64,000 nucleotides of DNA, from positions 45,768 to 109,767 of the forward strand of contig NZ_LYPF02000021.1 of assembly GCF_001661595.2 (NCBI RefSeq), given 5' to 3'. Every line of letters starts with the position of its first letter. Within the stretch, counting starts at the first letter, position 1. The notes below the pieces were generated by a model. That model was not told the DNA's origin. It ran no database searches and saw only the letters and a program-made list of their open reading frames with translations. Shown here piece after piece: positions 47,369 to 55,651 of this stretch. The DNA is from Crocinitomix algicola (GTDB lineage: Bacteria; Bacteroidota; Bacteroidia; Flavobacteriales_D; Crocinitomicaceae). Position numbers and translations under genes: made by a program.

Positions 47369-48031
47369 ATGGATAAAGAAATCAAATATTTAATAAAAGA
47401 GTTTGAAAAAACGGAGCCTGATTTATTAGAACTAATTTCATTGATTACTGAAATGATGTTTTTACAATCTGAAGAAGTTTATGATGTTAAAGTGCGATAT
47501 AATAAATCATATTTTTCGAATTATTATAATGCTGACGTTTCAGTATTTAACAAATGGATCTCCTTATTTTGTCCCAACCTCTCTAATAAAAACTACAAAT
47601 CAAAAAGACGTTTTAATGAATTCGAATTCAATTATATAATAGAAAGTCTAGGAATATGTGATAATAGAAAAATGAGACCTTATAAAAGGTCTGAAATTAT
47701 TGCTGAACTCTATGCAAACACCAACTGGAAGGCAAGTAGAAAGTTTCATGAACTGAATATGGAGCTTGACAAAATGTACCCTCAAGATCTGACTAAGCTA
47801 CGTATTTTACCACCGCGAATCGTTCACGAACTTTTCTCCAATTACATTGAAAAGAACCTTGCTGAAACAGTCTATCAATCACAAACTAAGTTCACTAAAG
47901 AGGTTAAAATCAAACAACTGTTTAAATTGATGAGTCAGAAAAAAAATAGGAGTCCTCAAGAAAGAATTAAGGATAAAAAATTGTTTAAGAAAGAAGTTTT
48001 AAAGTTCTCAAAAGAGTCGGGATGGATTTAA
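47369..48031 (+). CDS. hypothetical protein, 220 residues
   Basis: A basic, Lys/Glu/Asn-rich cytosolic protein without signal or membrane segments. It shows 'RYNKSYFSNYYNADVSVFNK' and 'YKRSEIIAELYANTNWKASR', giving an impression of a DNA- or RNA-interacting helical protein, but no family is recognised. Its ATG directly follows a terminator, so translation may depend on readthrough. Its stop overlaps by 4 bp that of the convergent DUF3883 gene. Confidence 0.6.
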   Translation: MDKEIKYLIKEFEKTEPDLLELISLITEMMFLQSEEVYDVKVRYNKSYFSNYYNADVSVFNKWISLFCPNLSNKNYKSKRRFNEFEFNYIIESLGICDNRKMRPYKRSEIIAELYANTNWKASRKFHELNMELDKMYPQDLTKLRILPPRIVHELFSNYIEKNLAETVYQSQTKFTKEVKIKQLFKLMSQKKNRSPQERIKDKKLFKKEVLKFSKESGWI

Positions 48032-49506
48032 TCAAAGGAAACCTTGAATGTTTGCGGCTCAAGTAAAAAGCTATCGGAGTTGTTTAATTCTGGAGTAGAA
48101 ATGACTCGAATCTCTGTTCGCGTCTCCTCTCGTTTAACCAGGTATATATAGTACAGTGGATCCTGTTGAGAAACCGCTAATTCATTTGCAGTTATATAAA
48201 ATGAATTTGAATTGCAATTCTTCACCTCAATATGCTTTTCTTTCCCTGCAAGTGTAAAAGAGAGTACATCATATCCCATACCTAATCTGCTAGAACAGTC
48301 TAGTACTTTTGCCGCTAAATCTTCTCTGCCTGCTGAATGTAATTTGTCTTTTTCATATTCAATTACCACTTCTTCTGCTTTTCGTCCTGACTGTCGCCTA
48401 GCTTCTTCTATTGTAGCAAAATCAACGGAGGAAACAGGTAAAATTGAACTTGATGTTTCTCGTGTTGTTGCTTGACGAGTGTTTTTAGGTGAGATGTCAG
48501 ATTCTATGATTTGCGGTAATGCTTTTTGACTTTGATTAGTCAACCAATCCTTAAATTTGTTTTTATAACCAATTAACCAAAGAAATGAATGTGCATCAAT
48601 TAGCGTTATTTCTTCATCCATTTGAACCTCTATCAATTTTTGAACTTCTCTAACTCTATTCAGAAACGAAAGGTAGGTTGGCCAATTGGCTCTTGACTTC
48701 AATTTAAGTCCTAATCCAACTTGATTAAACGCGTATTCAAAATTAGAAGTTGAAATGGGCAAAAACTTACGACCATCTTTTAAAAAGAATAAATAGGCAA
48801 TTAGAGAAAATCGAGCCCCAAATAATTGCTTTAACTTTTCAAAATAATCTTCATTATTAACTGATGAAGTGTAAAATCTAAAGAGTATCTCTTCAACCTT
48901 GTCTAAGTTTGTTTTTTCTTCATGCAGCTTTATCAATGCAGAATGCTCTGCCGTATAAGGACCCCATTTGTGATGAATTTGAACTAGGTTATTCCCTTTA
49001 ATCTCAATTGCAGAGATCAATTTTTTCAATATTTTACCAGAACCAACATCACTTTCATGCCAATTTTTTGTATCCATTAGCAAGAGAGCTGCACTTCTAA
49101 TCTCCATTTTATATGCTTCTCTATAATGCATGTAACCAGCAGAGAAGTTGACAAATGGTTTGTTCGACAACTCTTTTATGTACTCCTTAAAATTCTCGAA
49201 AACAGTTTCGAATCGAAGCGGGGAAATTGTCTCTTCAATGACTGAGCTTCTATTTTTAAAAAACCAATTTGTGTTCATTTTCTTCTTTTCACCATATGCT
49301 GATGGAATCAAGTTTAGTTCATTTTTTTCTGAGAGTTCTCTTAAAACTTGTCTAATTTCTAATCCGTCTTTTTGATCTGAATTGAAGATGCCAGCAGCAA
49401 TAAACTCAGGCATTAAATCTTTGGCTTTCGTTTCCTTAATCTCTGGATTAAGGTTAAAATATACGGTTACTACTTCATTAATTCGATTTATTTTCTCACG
49501 ATCCAT
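48028..49506 (-). CDS. DUF3883 domain protein (island nuclease-like)
   Basis: 492 residues. The N-terminal part is helical and unknown. The C-terminal DUF3883 domain (about 370-475) has 'ARRQSGRKAEEVVIEYEKDK', 'GMGYDVLSF' and 'HIEVKNCNSNSFYITANE'. The D and ExK residues recall the restriction-endonuclease fold, and DUF3883 is often found in defence loci. It lies last in the leftward type I locus, 24 bp after the YgjP-like gene. Target and activity are unknown. Confidence 0.75.
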   Translation of the reverse strand: MDREKINRINEVVTVYFNLNPEIKETKAKDLMPEFIAAGIFNSDQKDGLEIRQVLRELSEKNELNLIPSAYGEKKKMNTNWFFKNRSSVIEETISPLRFETVFENFKEYIKELSNKPFVNFSAGYMHYREAYKMEIRSAALLLMDTKNWHESDVGSGKILKKLISAIEIKGNNLVQIHHKWGPYTAEHSALIKLHEEKTNLDKVEEILFRFYTSSVNNEDYFEKLKQLFGARFSLIAYLFFLKDGRKFLPISTSNFEYAFNQVGLGLKLKSRANWPTYLSFLNRVREVQKLIEVQMDEEITLIDAHSFLWLIGYKNKFKDWLTNQSQKALPQIIESDISPKNTRQATTRETSSSILPVSSVDFATIEEARRQSGRKAEEVVIEYEKDKLHSAGREDLAAKVLDCSSRLGMGYDVLSFTLAGKEKHIEVKNCNSNSFYITANELAVSQQDPLYYIYLVKREETRTEIRVISTPELNNSDSFLLEPQTFKVSFD

Positions 49507-49530
49507 GTTCCTAATGTTTAACCTATGAAA

Positions 49531-50232
49531 TCATATTCCAAAATTTTCTAATCGCTCTTTTAATCCAACCCAATCGGGGCAGTACTTGTTGAGTAAATTC
49601 CAAAATTCTGGACCATGATGGTGAAACTTCAAATGACACAATTCATGGACAATGACATAATCGACACAGTGAATTGGTGCTTTGATTAGGTCTGAATTGA
49701 TAACGATATTCCCTTTTGGTGTGCAACTGCCCCAACGTTTTTCTAATTTACGAATGATGAGTGAATTCATCTGTAGCCCTTCTTGCCGCAGGATGTGATC
49801 AAATCTCTTTATCCTCTCTTCAAACTTAATCCGGGCATGCTGCAGATACCAAGCGTTTACTAATGTTTCAATTTGCCTCCTATTCTTTTTATTTGGAACG
49901 GAAACCAACAAATACTTGCCTTTCAATTTAACATCTGGTTTACCCAAAACAACTTTTAATCTATACTGCCGACCTAAATAATACATGTTTTCGCCACTTA
50001 CCCATTCCTTGACCTGTGCTATATCAGGTTTACCGCTAAAAAAACGTTGTTGTTTTGCAATCCATGAAGCACGCTTTTCAACTTTACTTTGAATTTTTTC
50101 ATCAGTTGTATTAATTGGTGCCACCACCAAAACAGAACTATCTGGGTGGACTTCAATAGCCAATGTTTTTCTATCCCTATATTCTACTGAATAGGCGATA
50201 TTTGTTGTTCCGTAACTAATTGATGCGCTCAT
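49531..50232 (-). CDS. YgjP/DUF45-family metallohydrolase
   Basis: 233 residues. The zinc motif 'VIVHELCHLKFHHHGPEF' (HELCH at 196-200, distal His near 204-206) and 'EKRWGSCTPKGNIVINSDL' identify the DUF45/YgjP SprT-like metalloenzymes. Such genes are common neighbours of hsdR. The ATG overlaps the hsdR stop by one base (TAATG), so translation is coupled. The substrate is unknown. Confidence 0.87.
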   Translation of the reverse strand: MSASISYGTTNIAYSVEYRDRKTLAIEVHPDSSVLVVAPINTTDEKIQSKVEKRASWIAKQQRFFSGKPDIAQVKEWVSGENMYYLGRQYRLKVVLGKPDVKLKGKYLLVSVPNKKNRRQIETLVNAWYLQHARIKFEERIKRFDHILRQEGLQMNSLIIRKLEKRWGSCTPKGNIVINSDLIKAPIHCVDYVIVHELCHLKFHHHGPEFWNLLNKYCPDWVGLKERLENFGI

Positions 50233-53200
50233 TAAAATACCGTTTTAGCTACGCTCATCACTTTGTCTAAAATAATATCCAATTGTGTAAAACTGAGTTC
50301 AACACCATATTCTGATCGGTGATCTAACAAATAGTCTTCAATATCATTTTTCATTTGCTTTTGAATGTCATCATTCTTTTTCCAATCCCGTATTAAAAGT
50401 CGTTCAATTAGGGTACATAAATCTGTACCAGCGCTTGCCAATTTTTCATCAATTTCTTTCGAATTTGTTTCCGGAATTTGATCATTCAAGACGTCTTTTA
50501 CTATATTGTAAAATGCTCTTGCTTCTGGATTGCCTTGTAATGAGCCTGGGGTATCACTGAATCGTCCTGCAGTTAAATCTTCCCTTGCTTTGAGTATCTG
50601 TTTTAAATATTCTGCTTCAGTAATCCGTTTATCGATAAAGGCCTGTATGGCATCACTGATAAGTTTACTGAATTTGGTATAAAAAACGGGATCTTCATCC
50701 ATTTTTTCAGCAATAACCTTTTTCATTTTATAAGCAATTGCATCTGCTTTTGAAGCGGTTGTTCCGGTTAGTTTTTCTACTTCCTTTTTGAATACTTCAT
50801 CATTAAAAATGTTGATGCTTTCGGTGGTTTGTTCCACTGCTTCCACACCAATATGCATGTCTAGCAATTTTCTAACCCTACCTTCATATTCTTTATAATC
50901 AATTTTTTCTGCATACCGCAATTGAACAGCTGTACGTAAGGCTTGAAATAATTTTAAATCGGATATGAATGTTTTTTGTCGATCGGCTGAATAAAGGCTA
51001 TAAAACACATCAGAAGCCATACCAGCTTGCAAAGATTTTGCGAACAAAATCAACCGCTCTCTAAATTGATCTCGTAGGTCTTTGGGTTGTAAAAATCGAC
51101 CTAAAGCTTCAAGATCTGATTTGTTTGAAACAGATTTAAAAAGGTCCCAAACAGCCGAATGGTATTGTGGTATTTTATTGATTTCTTCGTCCACTTTTTT
51201 AATGGCACCCGCTAAATCAGACTCGTCAAAATCTTTTAAAGCACTATAAGATGTCAAAGCCTTGTCTAAATCTCCTAAAACACCTACATAATCGACAATG
51301 TACCCAAAATCTTTCCCTTCTCTCAGTCGATTAGCACGTGCTATGGCTTGTAATAAACCATGTTCTTTTAGTGGTTTTGCGATATATAAAATACCACATC
51401 TTGGCGCATCAAAACCGGTGAGTAATTTACCTACTACAATTAAAATATCAACTTCATCATCTGAGTCTTTAAATTTGTTGGTCATTTGCTCCTCATAAGC
51501 TTCCACAGAACCATAAGTAGCGTTTATTTTTTTAAAATATTGCTGTACTTCACTGGTTGATTCTTCCTCCACTTCATCATGGTCCGGTCGTGTATCGGAT
51601 TGAGAAATGATCACCGCCGTGTCCATTTTTAATTTAGGGTTGGGTTGATTCTCAAAATATTTTTGATACTTAAGTGCTGTTTCTTTTAGGGGGACAGCTA
51701 TAATGGCCTTCAATTGTCCTTTCCAGTTTTTGCAATAATGTTCAGAAATATCATAGGCAATTTCCTCTACCACTTGCTCCGATTTGTAAATTTCGGTAAT
51801 GGATGAAAATTTTTGTTTTAAGTCTTTCTTTTGGTATTTGTTCAATGGTTCGGATAAGCGATCGAATCCTTTGTCTATTAAGCCTTGGTTGACGTTAAGC
51901 TTTGCAGAACGACCTTCGTATAAAAGGGGGAGCACTGCACCGTCAGCCACGGCTTGGTCAATGGTATATTGGTGAATGTAACCACCAAATTTATTCGCAG
52001 TATTTTTTTCTGCACTCATCAGCGGTGTACCTGTAAAACCAATGTAGCAAGCCATAGGTAAGGCTTTTTTCATGAGGGCATGATTTTTACCGTATTGAGA
52101 CCGGTGACTTTCATCTACCAAAACAAATATATTTTCGGATTTATTTCTAAAATCCTTCCGTTTGAGTGCCGACTCAAATTTGTCGATTATGGTAGTAACC
52201 ACTTCGGTATTGCTTTCTTGAATTAAGTCGATTAAATGGTTGCCACTTTTTGCACGCATGGGTTTTTTACCACATTTTTCAAAGGTAGTGGCAATTTGTT
52301 TATCCAGTTCAACCCTATCGGTAACCACTATCATTCGTGCGTTGGAAATGTTTGCATTTAAAATAATGGATTTGGCGAGCATCACCATTGTCAACGATTT
52401 TCCTGAACCTTGTGTATGCCAAATCACGCCTCCTTTTCGTTGTCCATCTTCTTTTAATTCCAAAACACGATTTACTCCATTCTTTACGGCAAAATATTGT
52501 TGGTATCGTGCCACTTTTTTTATCCCCCCATCATATAATGTGAACATGTAGGCCAGTTCCATTACTCTTTCAGGGCGACATAAACAATAGAGCATTCGAT
52601 CTTGTTCGGTAGGCAACCTGTTTTCAGCCGGTTGTTGGTTAATTTCGTTGTGAATCAAATAATGTGTTTCGGTTTCAACTTCGGTTTGCTCTTTCCAAAA
52701 ACTCCAGAATTTAGCGGGTGTACCAGTGGTGGCATATTTTACTTCGTTCGGCTGCACGGCTAATAAAAGTTGGGTATAGTGAAAAAGCTTGGGAATGCCT
52801 TCATCTTTTTTTTGATTTCGGATGAATTGGCTAATGGCTTCATTTGTGGACTCCTTTTTGTCGCGGCGCTTATTTTCTATCACACAAAAGGGAATGCCAT
52901 TAATGAATAAGACAAGATCTGGCCGGCGCGTGACATTAACACCTTGCACTTCAAATTCATCTGTGATATGGTAAACATTGTTTTTAGGATGCTCCCAATC
53001 GATATAATTAATGGTGAAACTTTTTTTATCACCTTGTATATGTTCCTCGAAACTTTTACCCAGGTTCAACAAATCAAAAACATGTTCAGAGGTTTTTAAT
53101 AAACCATCATCTGGCACATTTTTTAGGGCATGAATGGCGTTGTGAATATTACCTGAGGAGAATTGATAGGTGCCACCTTTGTATTCAAATGAATTTATTT

Positions 53201-53360
53201 TTTCTAGCTGCTGTGCTAAAATATTTTCCAGGATCACGCCGCTTAATAATCCTCCTCTTTCTTTTTCAGTTTGTTCGGGTGATATATACTTCCAGCCCAT
53301 CTTTTGGAGGAGCTTTAAGGCGGGGATTTGAGAGTCTTTTATTTCGGTGTAGTTACTCAT
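50232..53360 (-). CDS. hsdR: type I restriction endonuclease R subunit
   Basis: 1042 residues, close to EcoR124 HsdR (about 1038). The PD-ExK nuclease is D148 with E162 and K164 in 'RPDLVLFINGIPFCVIENKR'. The SF2 motor has Walker A 'TQGSGKS' (316-322), 'LVDESHRSQYG' and 'FTGTPLMS'. It cleaves and translocates DNA lacking host methylation with HsdM and HsdS. The start overlaps the DUF1016 gene by 8 bp. The hsdM and hsdS genes are at 59005-60522 and 57173-58393 on the same strand, separated by other genes. Confidence 0.95.
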   Translation of the reverse strand: MSNYTEIKDSQIPALKLLQKMGWKYISPEQTEKERGGLLSGVILENILAQQLEKINSFEYKGGTYQFSSGNIHNAIHALKNVPDDGLLKTSEHVFDLLNLGKSFEEHIQGDKKSFTINYIDWEHPKNNVYHITDEFEVQGVNVTRRPDLVLFINGIPFCVIENKRRDKKESTNEAISQFIRNQKKDEGIPKLFHYTQLLLAVQPNEVKYATTGTPAKFWSFWKEQTEVETETHYLIHNEINQQPAENRLPTEQDRMLYCLCRPERVMELAYMFTLYDGGIKKVARYQQYFAVKNGVNRVLELKEDGQRKGGVIWHTQGSGKSLTMVMLAKSIILNANISNARMIVVTDRVELDKQIATTFEKCGKKPMRAKSGNHLIDLIQESNTEVVTTIIDKFESALKRKDFRNKSENIFVLVDESHRSQYGKNHALMKKALPMACYIGFTGTPLMSAEKNTANKFGGYIHQYTIDQAVADGAVLPLLYEGRSAKLNVNQGLIDKGFDRLSEPLNKYQKKDLKQKFSSITEIYKSEQVVEEIAYDISEHYCKNWKGQLKAIIAVPLKETALKYQKYFENQPNPKLKMDTAVIISQSDTRPDHDEVEEESTSEVQQYFKKINATYGSVEAYEEQMTNKFKDSDDEVDILIVVGKLLTGFDAPRCGILYIAKPLKEHGLLQAIARANRLREGKDFGYIVDYVGVLGDLDKALTSYSALKDFDESDLAGAIKKVDEEINKIPQYHSAVWDLFKSVSNKSDLEALGRFLQPKDLRDQFRERLILFAKSLQAGMASDVFYSLYSADRQKTFISDLKLFQALRTAVQLRYAEKIDYKEYEGRVRKLLDMHIGVEAVEQTTESINIFNDEVFKKEVEKLTGTTASKADAIAYKMKKVIAEKMDEDPVFYTKFSKLISDAIQAFIDKRITEAEYLKQILKAREDLTAGRFSDTPGSLQGNPEARAFYNIVKDVLNDQIPETNSKEIDEKLASAGTDLCTLIERLLIRDWKKNDDIQKQMKNDIEDYLLDHRSEYGVELSFTQLDIILDKVMSVAKTVF

Positions 53361-54471
53361 GCTCTTTGTTTAGGTTCATGGTGTTTTCAAAATCGGCAGC
53401 ACTTGGCAATTTACCTTTCATATGTTTTGGCAGATCTTTGCTTAAGGTGTATTCAGCTACACCAATTGGTGCCTTATTGTCTTTTAATGCATATTCTACC
53501 ACAATATGATTGGCCTCTTTACACAAAAGTATTCCGATACTTGGTTTGTCTGTATTTGATTTTACAAGTTCATTTATGGCTGTGAGATAAAATTGCGATT
53601 TGCCTACATATTCTGGCTTAAATTCATCAATTTTTAATTCAATATTCACGTAGCAATGCAATTTGGTATGGTAGAATAATAAATCTAATCTATATTCTTG
53701 ACCACCAACTTCTATTTTAAATTGTCGACCCATATAGGCAAATCCTGCGCCTAACTCAAGTAAAAAGGAACTGATTTGTTGAACCAATGTTTTTTCAACT
53801 TCTAATTCACTGGCTTCGTCTCCCAATTTTAAAAAATCAAAAAAGTAAGGATCTTTAAAGGTGTCTTTTGCTAAGTTAGCTTGTTGGCTAGGTAGGGTAG
53901 TTTCAAAATTATTGCTTATAGCACCTTGTTGTAAATGTAATTGACGGTCTAACTGGTTTAAAAGTATTTTCCGTGACCAATTATTTTCACGGATTTTTAC
54001 ACAATAGAATAATCTTTCTGTGGGCGTATCTAATTTATCCAGTAATACCATATGGTGCGACCATGGTATGTTTGCAATGGGGTGTTTTTCAAAATTATTA
54101 AATTGTGCAGCACCCTGCTGCACAATTTTATCTTCCTGTTTATTAGTGTCTTGCATTTGTGCAGCGCCCTGCTGCAGAAATAGAGTAGCAGGCCATTCTG
54201 CTGCAAATTTTTGCATGTATATAAGGTTACGTTTTGAAAACCCTTTCATACCTGGCATTTCAGAAGTTAAATCTTTTGCCAATTGTTCAATTACTTTTGC
54301 ACCCCAACCTTGCGCATTTTGTTCTTTTAAAATTAACTGCCCCGTTTGCCAATAAGAAAAGAGTAAACGACTATTCACCGCCATTGCTGCTTGCTGCTGG
54401 GCCGTGTTAATTGCCAATTTGATGTTTTTCAGCAATTGAACGTAATGGGTATTTTCCGATTCCTTGTGCAT
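53353..54471 (-). CDS. DUF1016 (YhcG-type) PD-(D/E)XK nuclease-domain protein
   Basis: 372 residues. The DUF1016 N-terminus ('SRLLFSYWQTGQLILKEQNA') is followed by a C-terminal nuclease-like domain with 'YRLDLLFYHTKLHCYVNIEL', a D...ExK layout. The middle has three repeats of QQGA (near residues 100, 118, 181), two coded by near-perfect palindromes at 54100-54128 and 54156-54180. DUF1016 genes frequently join type I loci. The stop overlaps the hsdR start by 8 bp. The promoter of small RNA A lies just upstream, facing the other way. Confidence 0.88.
   Translation of the reverse strand: MHKESENTHYVQLLKNIKLAINTAQQQAAMAVNSRLLFSYWQTGQLILKEQNAQGWGAKVIEQLAKDLTSEMPGMKGFSKRNLIYMQKFAAEWPATLFLQQGAAQMQDTNKQEDKIVQQGAAQFNNFEKHPIANIPWSHHMVLLDKLDTPTERLFYCVKIRENNWSRKILLNQLDRQLHLQQGAISNNFETTLPSQQANLAKDTFKDPYFFDFLKLGDEASELEVEKTLVQQISSFLLELGAGFAYMGRQFKIEVGGQEYRLDLLFYHTKLHCYVNIELKIDEFKPEYVGKSQFYLTAINELVKSNTDKPSIGILLCKEANHIVVEYALKDNKAPIGVAEYTLSKDLPKHMKGKLPSAADFENTMNLNKEHE
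54100..54128. repeat. 29-bp palindrome inside the DUF1016 gene
   Basis: Perfect 13-bp arms AAATTGTGCAGCA and TGCTGCACAATTT around CCC. A relative with one mismatch per arm is at 54156-54180 and a decayed one near 53911-53936. Each codes for a QQGA-type segment. Confidence 0.75.
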
Positions 54472-54492
54472 GTGTTTAATTTTGTATATTTG
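54464..54492 (+). promoter_or_regulatory. promoter of small RNA A (TTG ... TATATTTG)
   Basis: TTG (54464-54466) and a perfect TATATTTG (54485-54492) are 18 nt apart. It lies at the 5' end of the DUF1016 gene and faces away from it. Confidence 0.65.
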
Positions 54493-54495
54493 TGA

Positions 54496-54627
54496 GGTAC
54501 TTTACCATGTGTAAATTGCCTACAAAGGTTTCCAACGCTGAACCCAAATCAGCGTTAAAAGTATTGGATCGGGGTGTCCCTAATCGGTAAAAAGCTGTAC
54601 AATTTGTTTGGCTTTTTGTTTTTTTAC
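54496..54627 (+). ncRNA. small RNA A, member of a tandem pair next to the DUF3800 gene
   Basis: Starts after the TATATTTG box and ends at a T run near 54625. Structure: stem AACGCTGA (54534-54541) with TCAGCGTT (54549-54556); then a 32-bp module at 54564-54595 shared with RNA B (31 of 32 identical) containing a GGGG-TGT-CCC hairpin; then a terminator stem AAAAAGC (54589-54595) with GCTTTTT (54611-54617). No convincing ORF; a shared peptide in the reverse frame only reflects the shared module. Published DUF3800 RNA motifs are known near DUF3800 genes; membership here is not tested. Confidence 0.6.
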
Positions 54628-54730
54628 TATTTACATTTCTTACATTATTTTTATTCATCTCTTTTAGTAAAATGAATCCCGTTTAACTATTAAATACAAC
54701 CCATTGTATTTGTTATTAAAAGCTTAAAAC

Positions 54731-54762
54731 TTGACATTCATGTCAAAAATGTCATATATTTG
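54731..54762 (+). promoter_or_regulatory. promoter and operator-like repeat of small RNA B
   Basis: TTG (54731-54733) and TATATTTG (54755-54762) are 21 nt apart. The spacer carries TGACAT-TC-ATGTCA (54732-54745) and a third ATGTCA (54749-54754), a plausible operator for a repressor. Confidence 0.65.
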
Positions 54763-54766
54763 CAGT

Positions 54767-54907
54767 GTTCATTCTTCCATAATAGGAGAAAGGAAATTCG
54801 AAACACGATTGACCAAGAAGTTGACCGTGTTTTGCGGAATTAAAAAATTTGGATCGGGGTGTCCCCAATCGGTAAAAAGCCATGCCTAGTGTGTGGCTTT
54901 TTATTTT
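54767..54907 (+). ncRNA. small RNA B, member of a tandem pair next to the DUF3800 gene
   Basis: Starts after the TATATTTG box. Structure: AATTC (54795-54799) with GAATT (54837-54841) outside; AAACACG (54801-54807) with CGTGTTT (54826-54832) inside; then the 32-bp module (54849-54880) with a GGGG-TGT-CCCC hairpin; then terminator stem AAAAAGCCA (54874-54882) and TGGCTTTTT (54894-54902). It runs convergent to the DUF3800 gene and its terminator touches that gene's stop codon. The two RNAs share the 3' module but differ in the 5' stem. Confidence 0.62.
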
Positions 54908-55640
54908 ACGGAAATATTTTAAGTCCATATCTCTTGCCATTTTTACTATAAAATTTTTGTTGGAAAACCTCGAAAGAGGGGTTTGCTCTTTTAGGATCAA
55001 TTACATATCGAGCGACAGGATAAGCAATCAAATCAGCTAATTGAAGGCCATTGATATTATCACGTTTATCTTTAAAATCTATGTCAATGTTGTAATTCTT
55101 TAACCTTTCAGAAGATACAAATCCTGTTCCTCTTGCCAATAATCGCTGAAAATGTTCATGCAATTGACGATCCTCTTTTTTACCTCTCTTCTCAATTACG
55201 ATATTCAACTCAATTCTATTTTTATTTAAACTATCAAGGTAAAATACAGCCCTCTCAATTATAAAGGACAAGGAAAGCTCGTACACATCATTTCCTAATC
55301 GACCATATTGTTTGATGTATCTATTTTTATTTATTGCTGAAGCTATGATTTTATATTGAGAGTTTGAAATGACCTGATTAAGTTTTTTATAGAATTTTGC
55401 TTTTAATTTCATGTCAAAAAGTACCTGAAATTCTTTTTCACACTTTCTGATGTCCCTGGAGTGAAAAATCACCTTTTTATCTAGCCATATTTCGGTTTTC
55501 AATTCATTAAACTCTTGACGCAAACTTTCATATGTGCCTTGATTAAAAAGGACACCACATAAGAGAAATACAGGAAAGTTAGGGTTGATATTACTCAAGC
55601 CATGATCTCCGCTTTCATCTATGTAGAGGTAGTGTTTCAT
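54906..55640 (-). CDS. DUF3800 protein (predicted RNase H-like fold)
   Basis: 244 residues with the family N-terminus 'YLYIDESGDHGLSN' (acidic residues near 8-12), a middle 'ELNIVIEKRGKKEDRQLHEH' and C-terminal 'INGLQLADLIAYPVARYV'. DUF3800 is an RNase H-like predicted nuclease family; its D/E residues may bind metal. It ends where small RNA B terminates, and starts 11 bp after the kinase gene, so it is last in the kinase operon. The role is unknown. Confidence 0.85.
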   Translation of the reverse strand: MKHYLYIDESGDHGLSNINPNFPVFLLCGVLFNQGTYESLRQEFNELKTEIWLDKKVIFHSRDIRKCEKEFQVLFDMKLKAKFYKKLNQVISNSQYKIIASAINKNRYIKQYGRLGNDVYELSLSFIIERAVFYLDSLNKNRIELNIVIEKRGKKEDRQLHEHFQRLLARGTGFVSSERLKNYNIDIDFKDKRDNINGLQLADLIAYPVARYVIDPKRANPSFEVFQQKFYSKNGKRYGLKIFP

Positions 55641-55651
55641 TTAGATGAAAA

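Noticed and set aside
54464..54907. Retron-like RNA pair
   Set aside because: There is no reverse transcriptase gene in the island, and no inverted a1/a2 arrangement was seen.
54476..55000. Reverse-strand ORFs of 60 and 82 residues sharing the peptide FYRLGTPRS
   Set aside because: The shared peptide is just the reverse translation of the shared 32-bp RNA module. The remaining sequences are unrelated, lie across promoter and terminator structures, and in one case overlap the DUF3800 gene.
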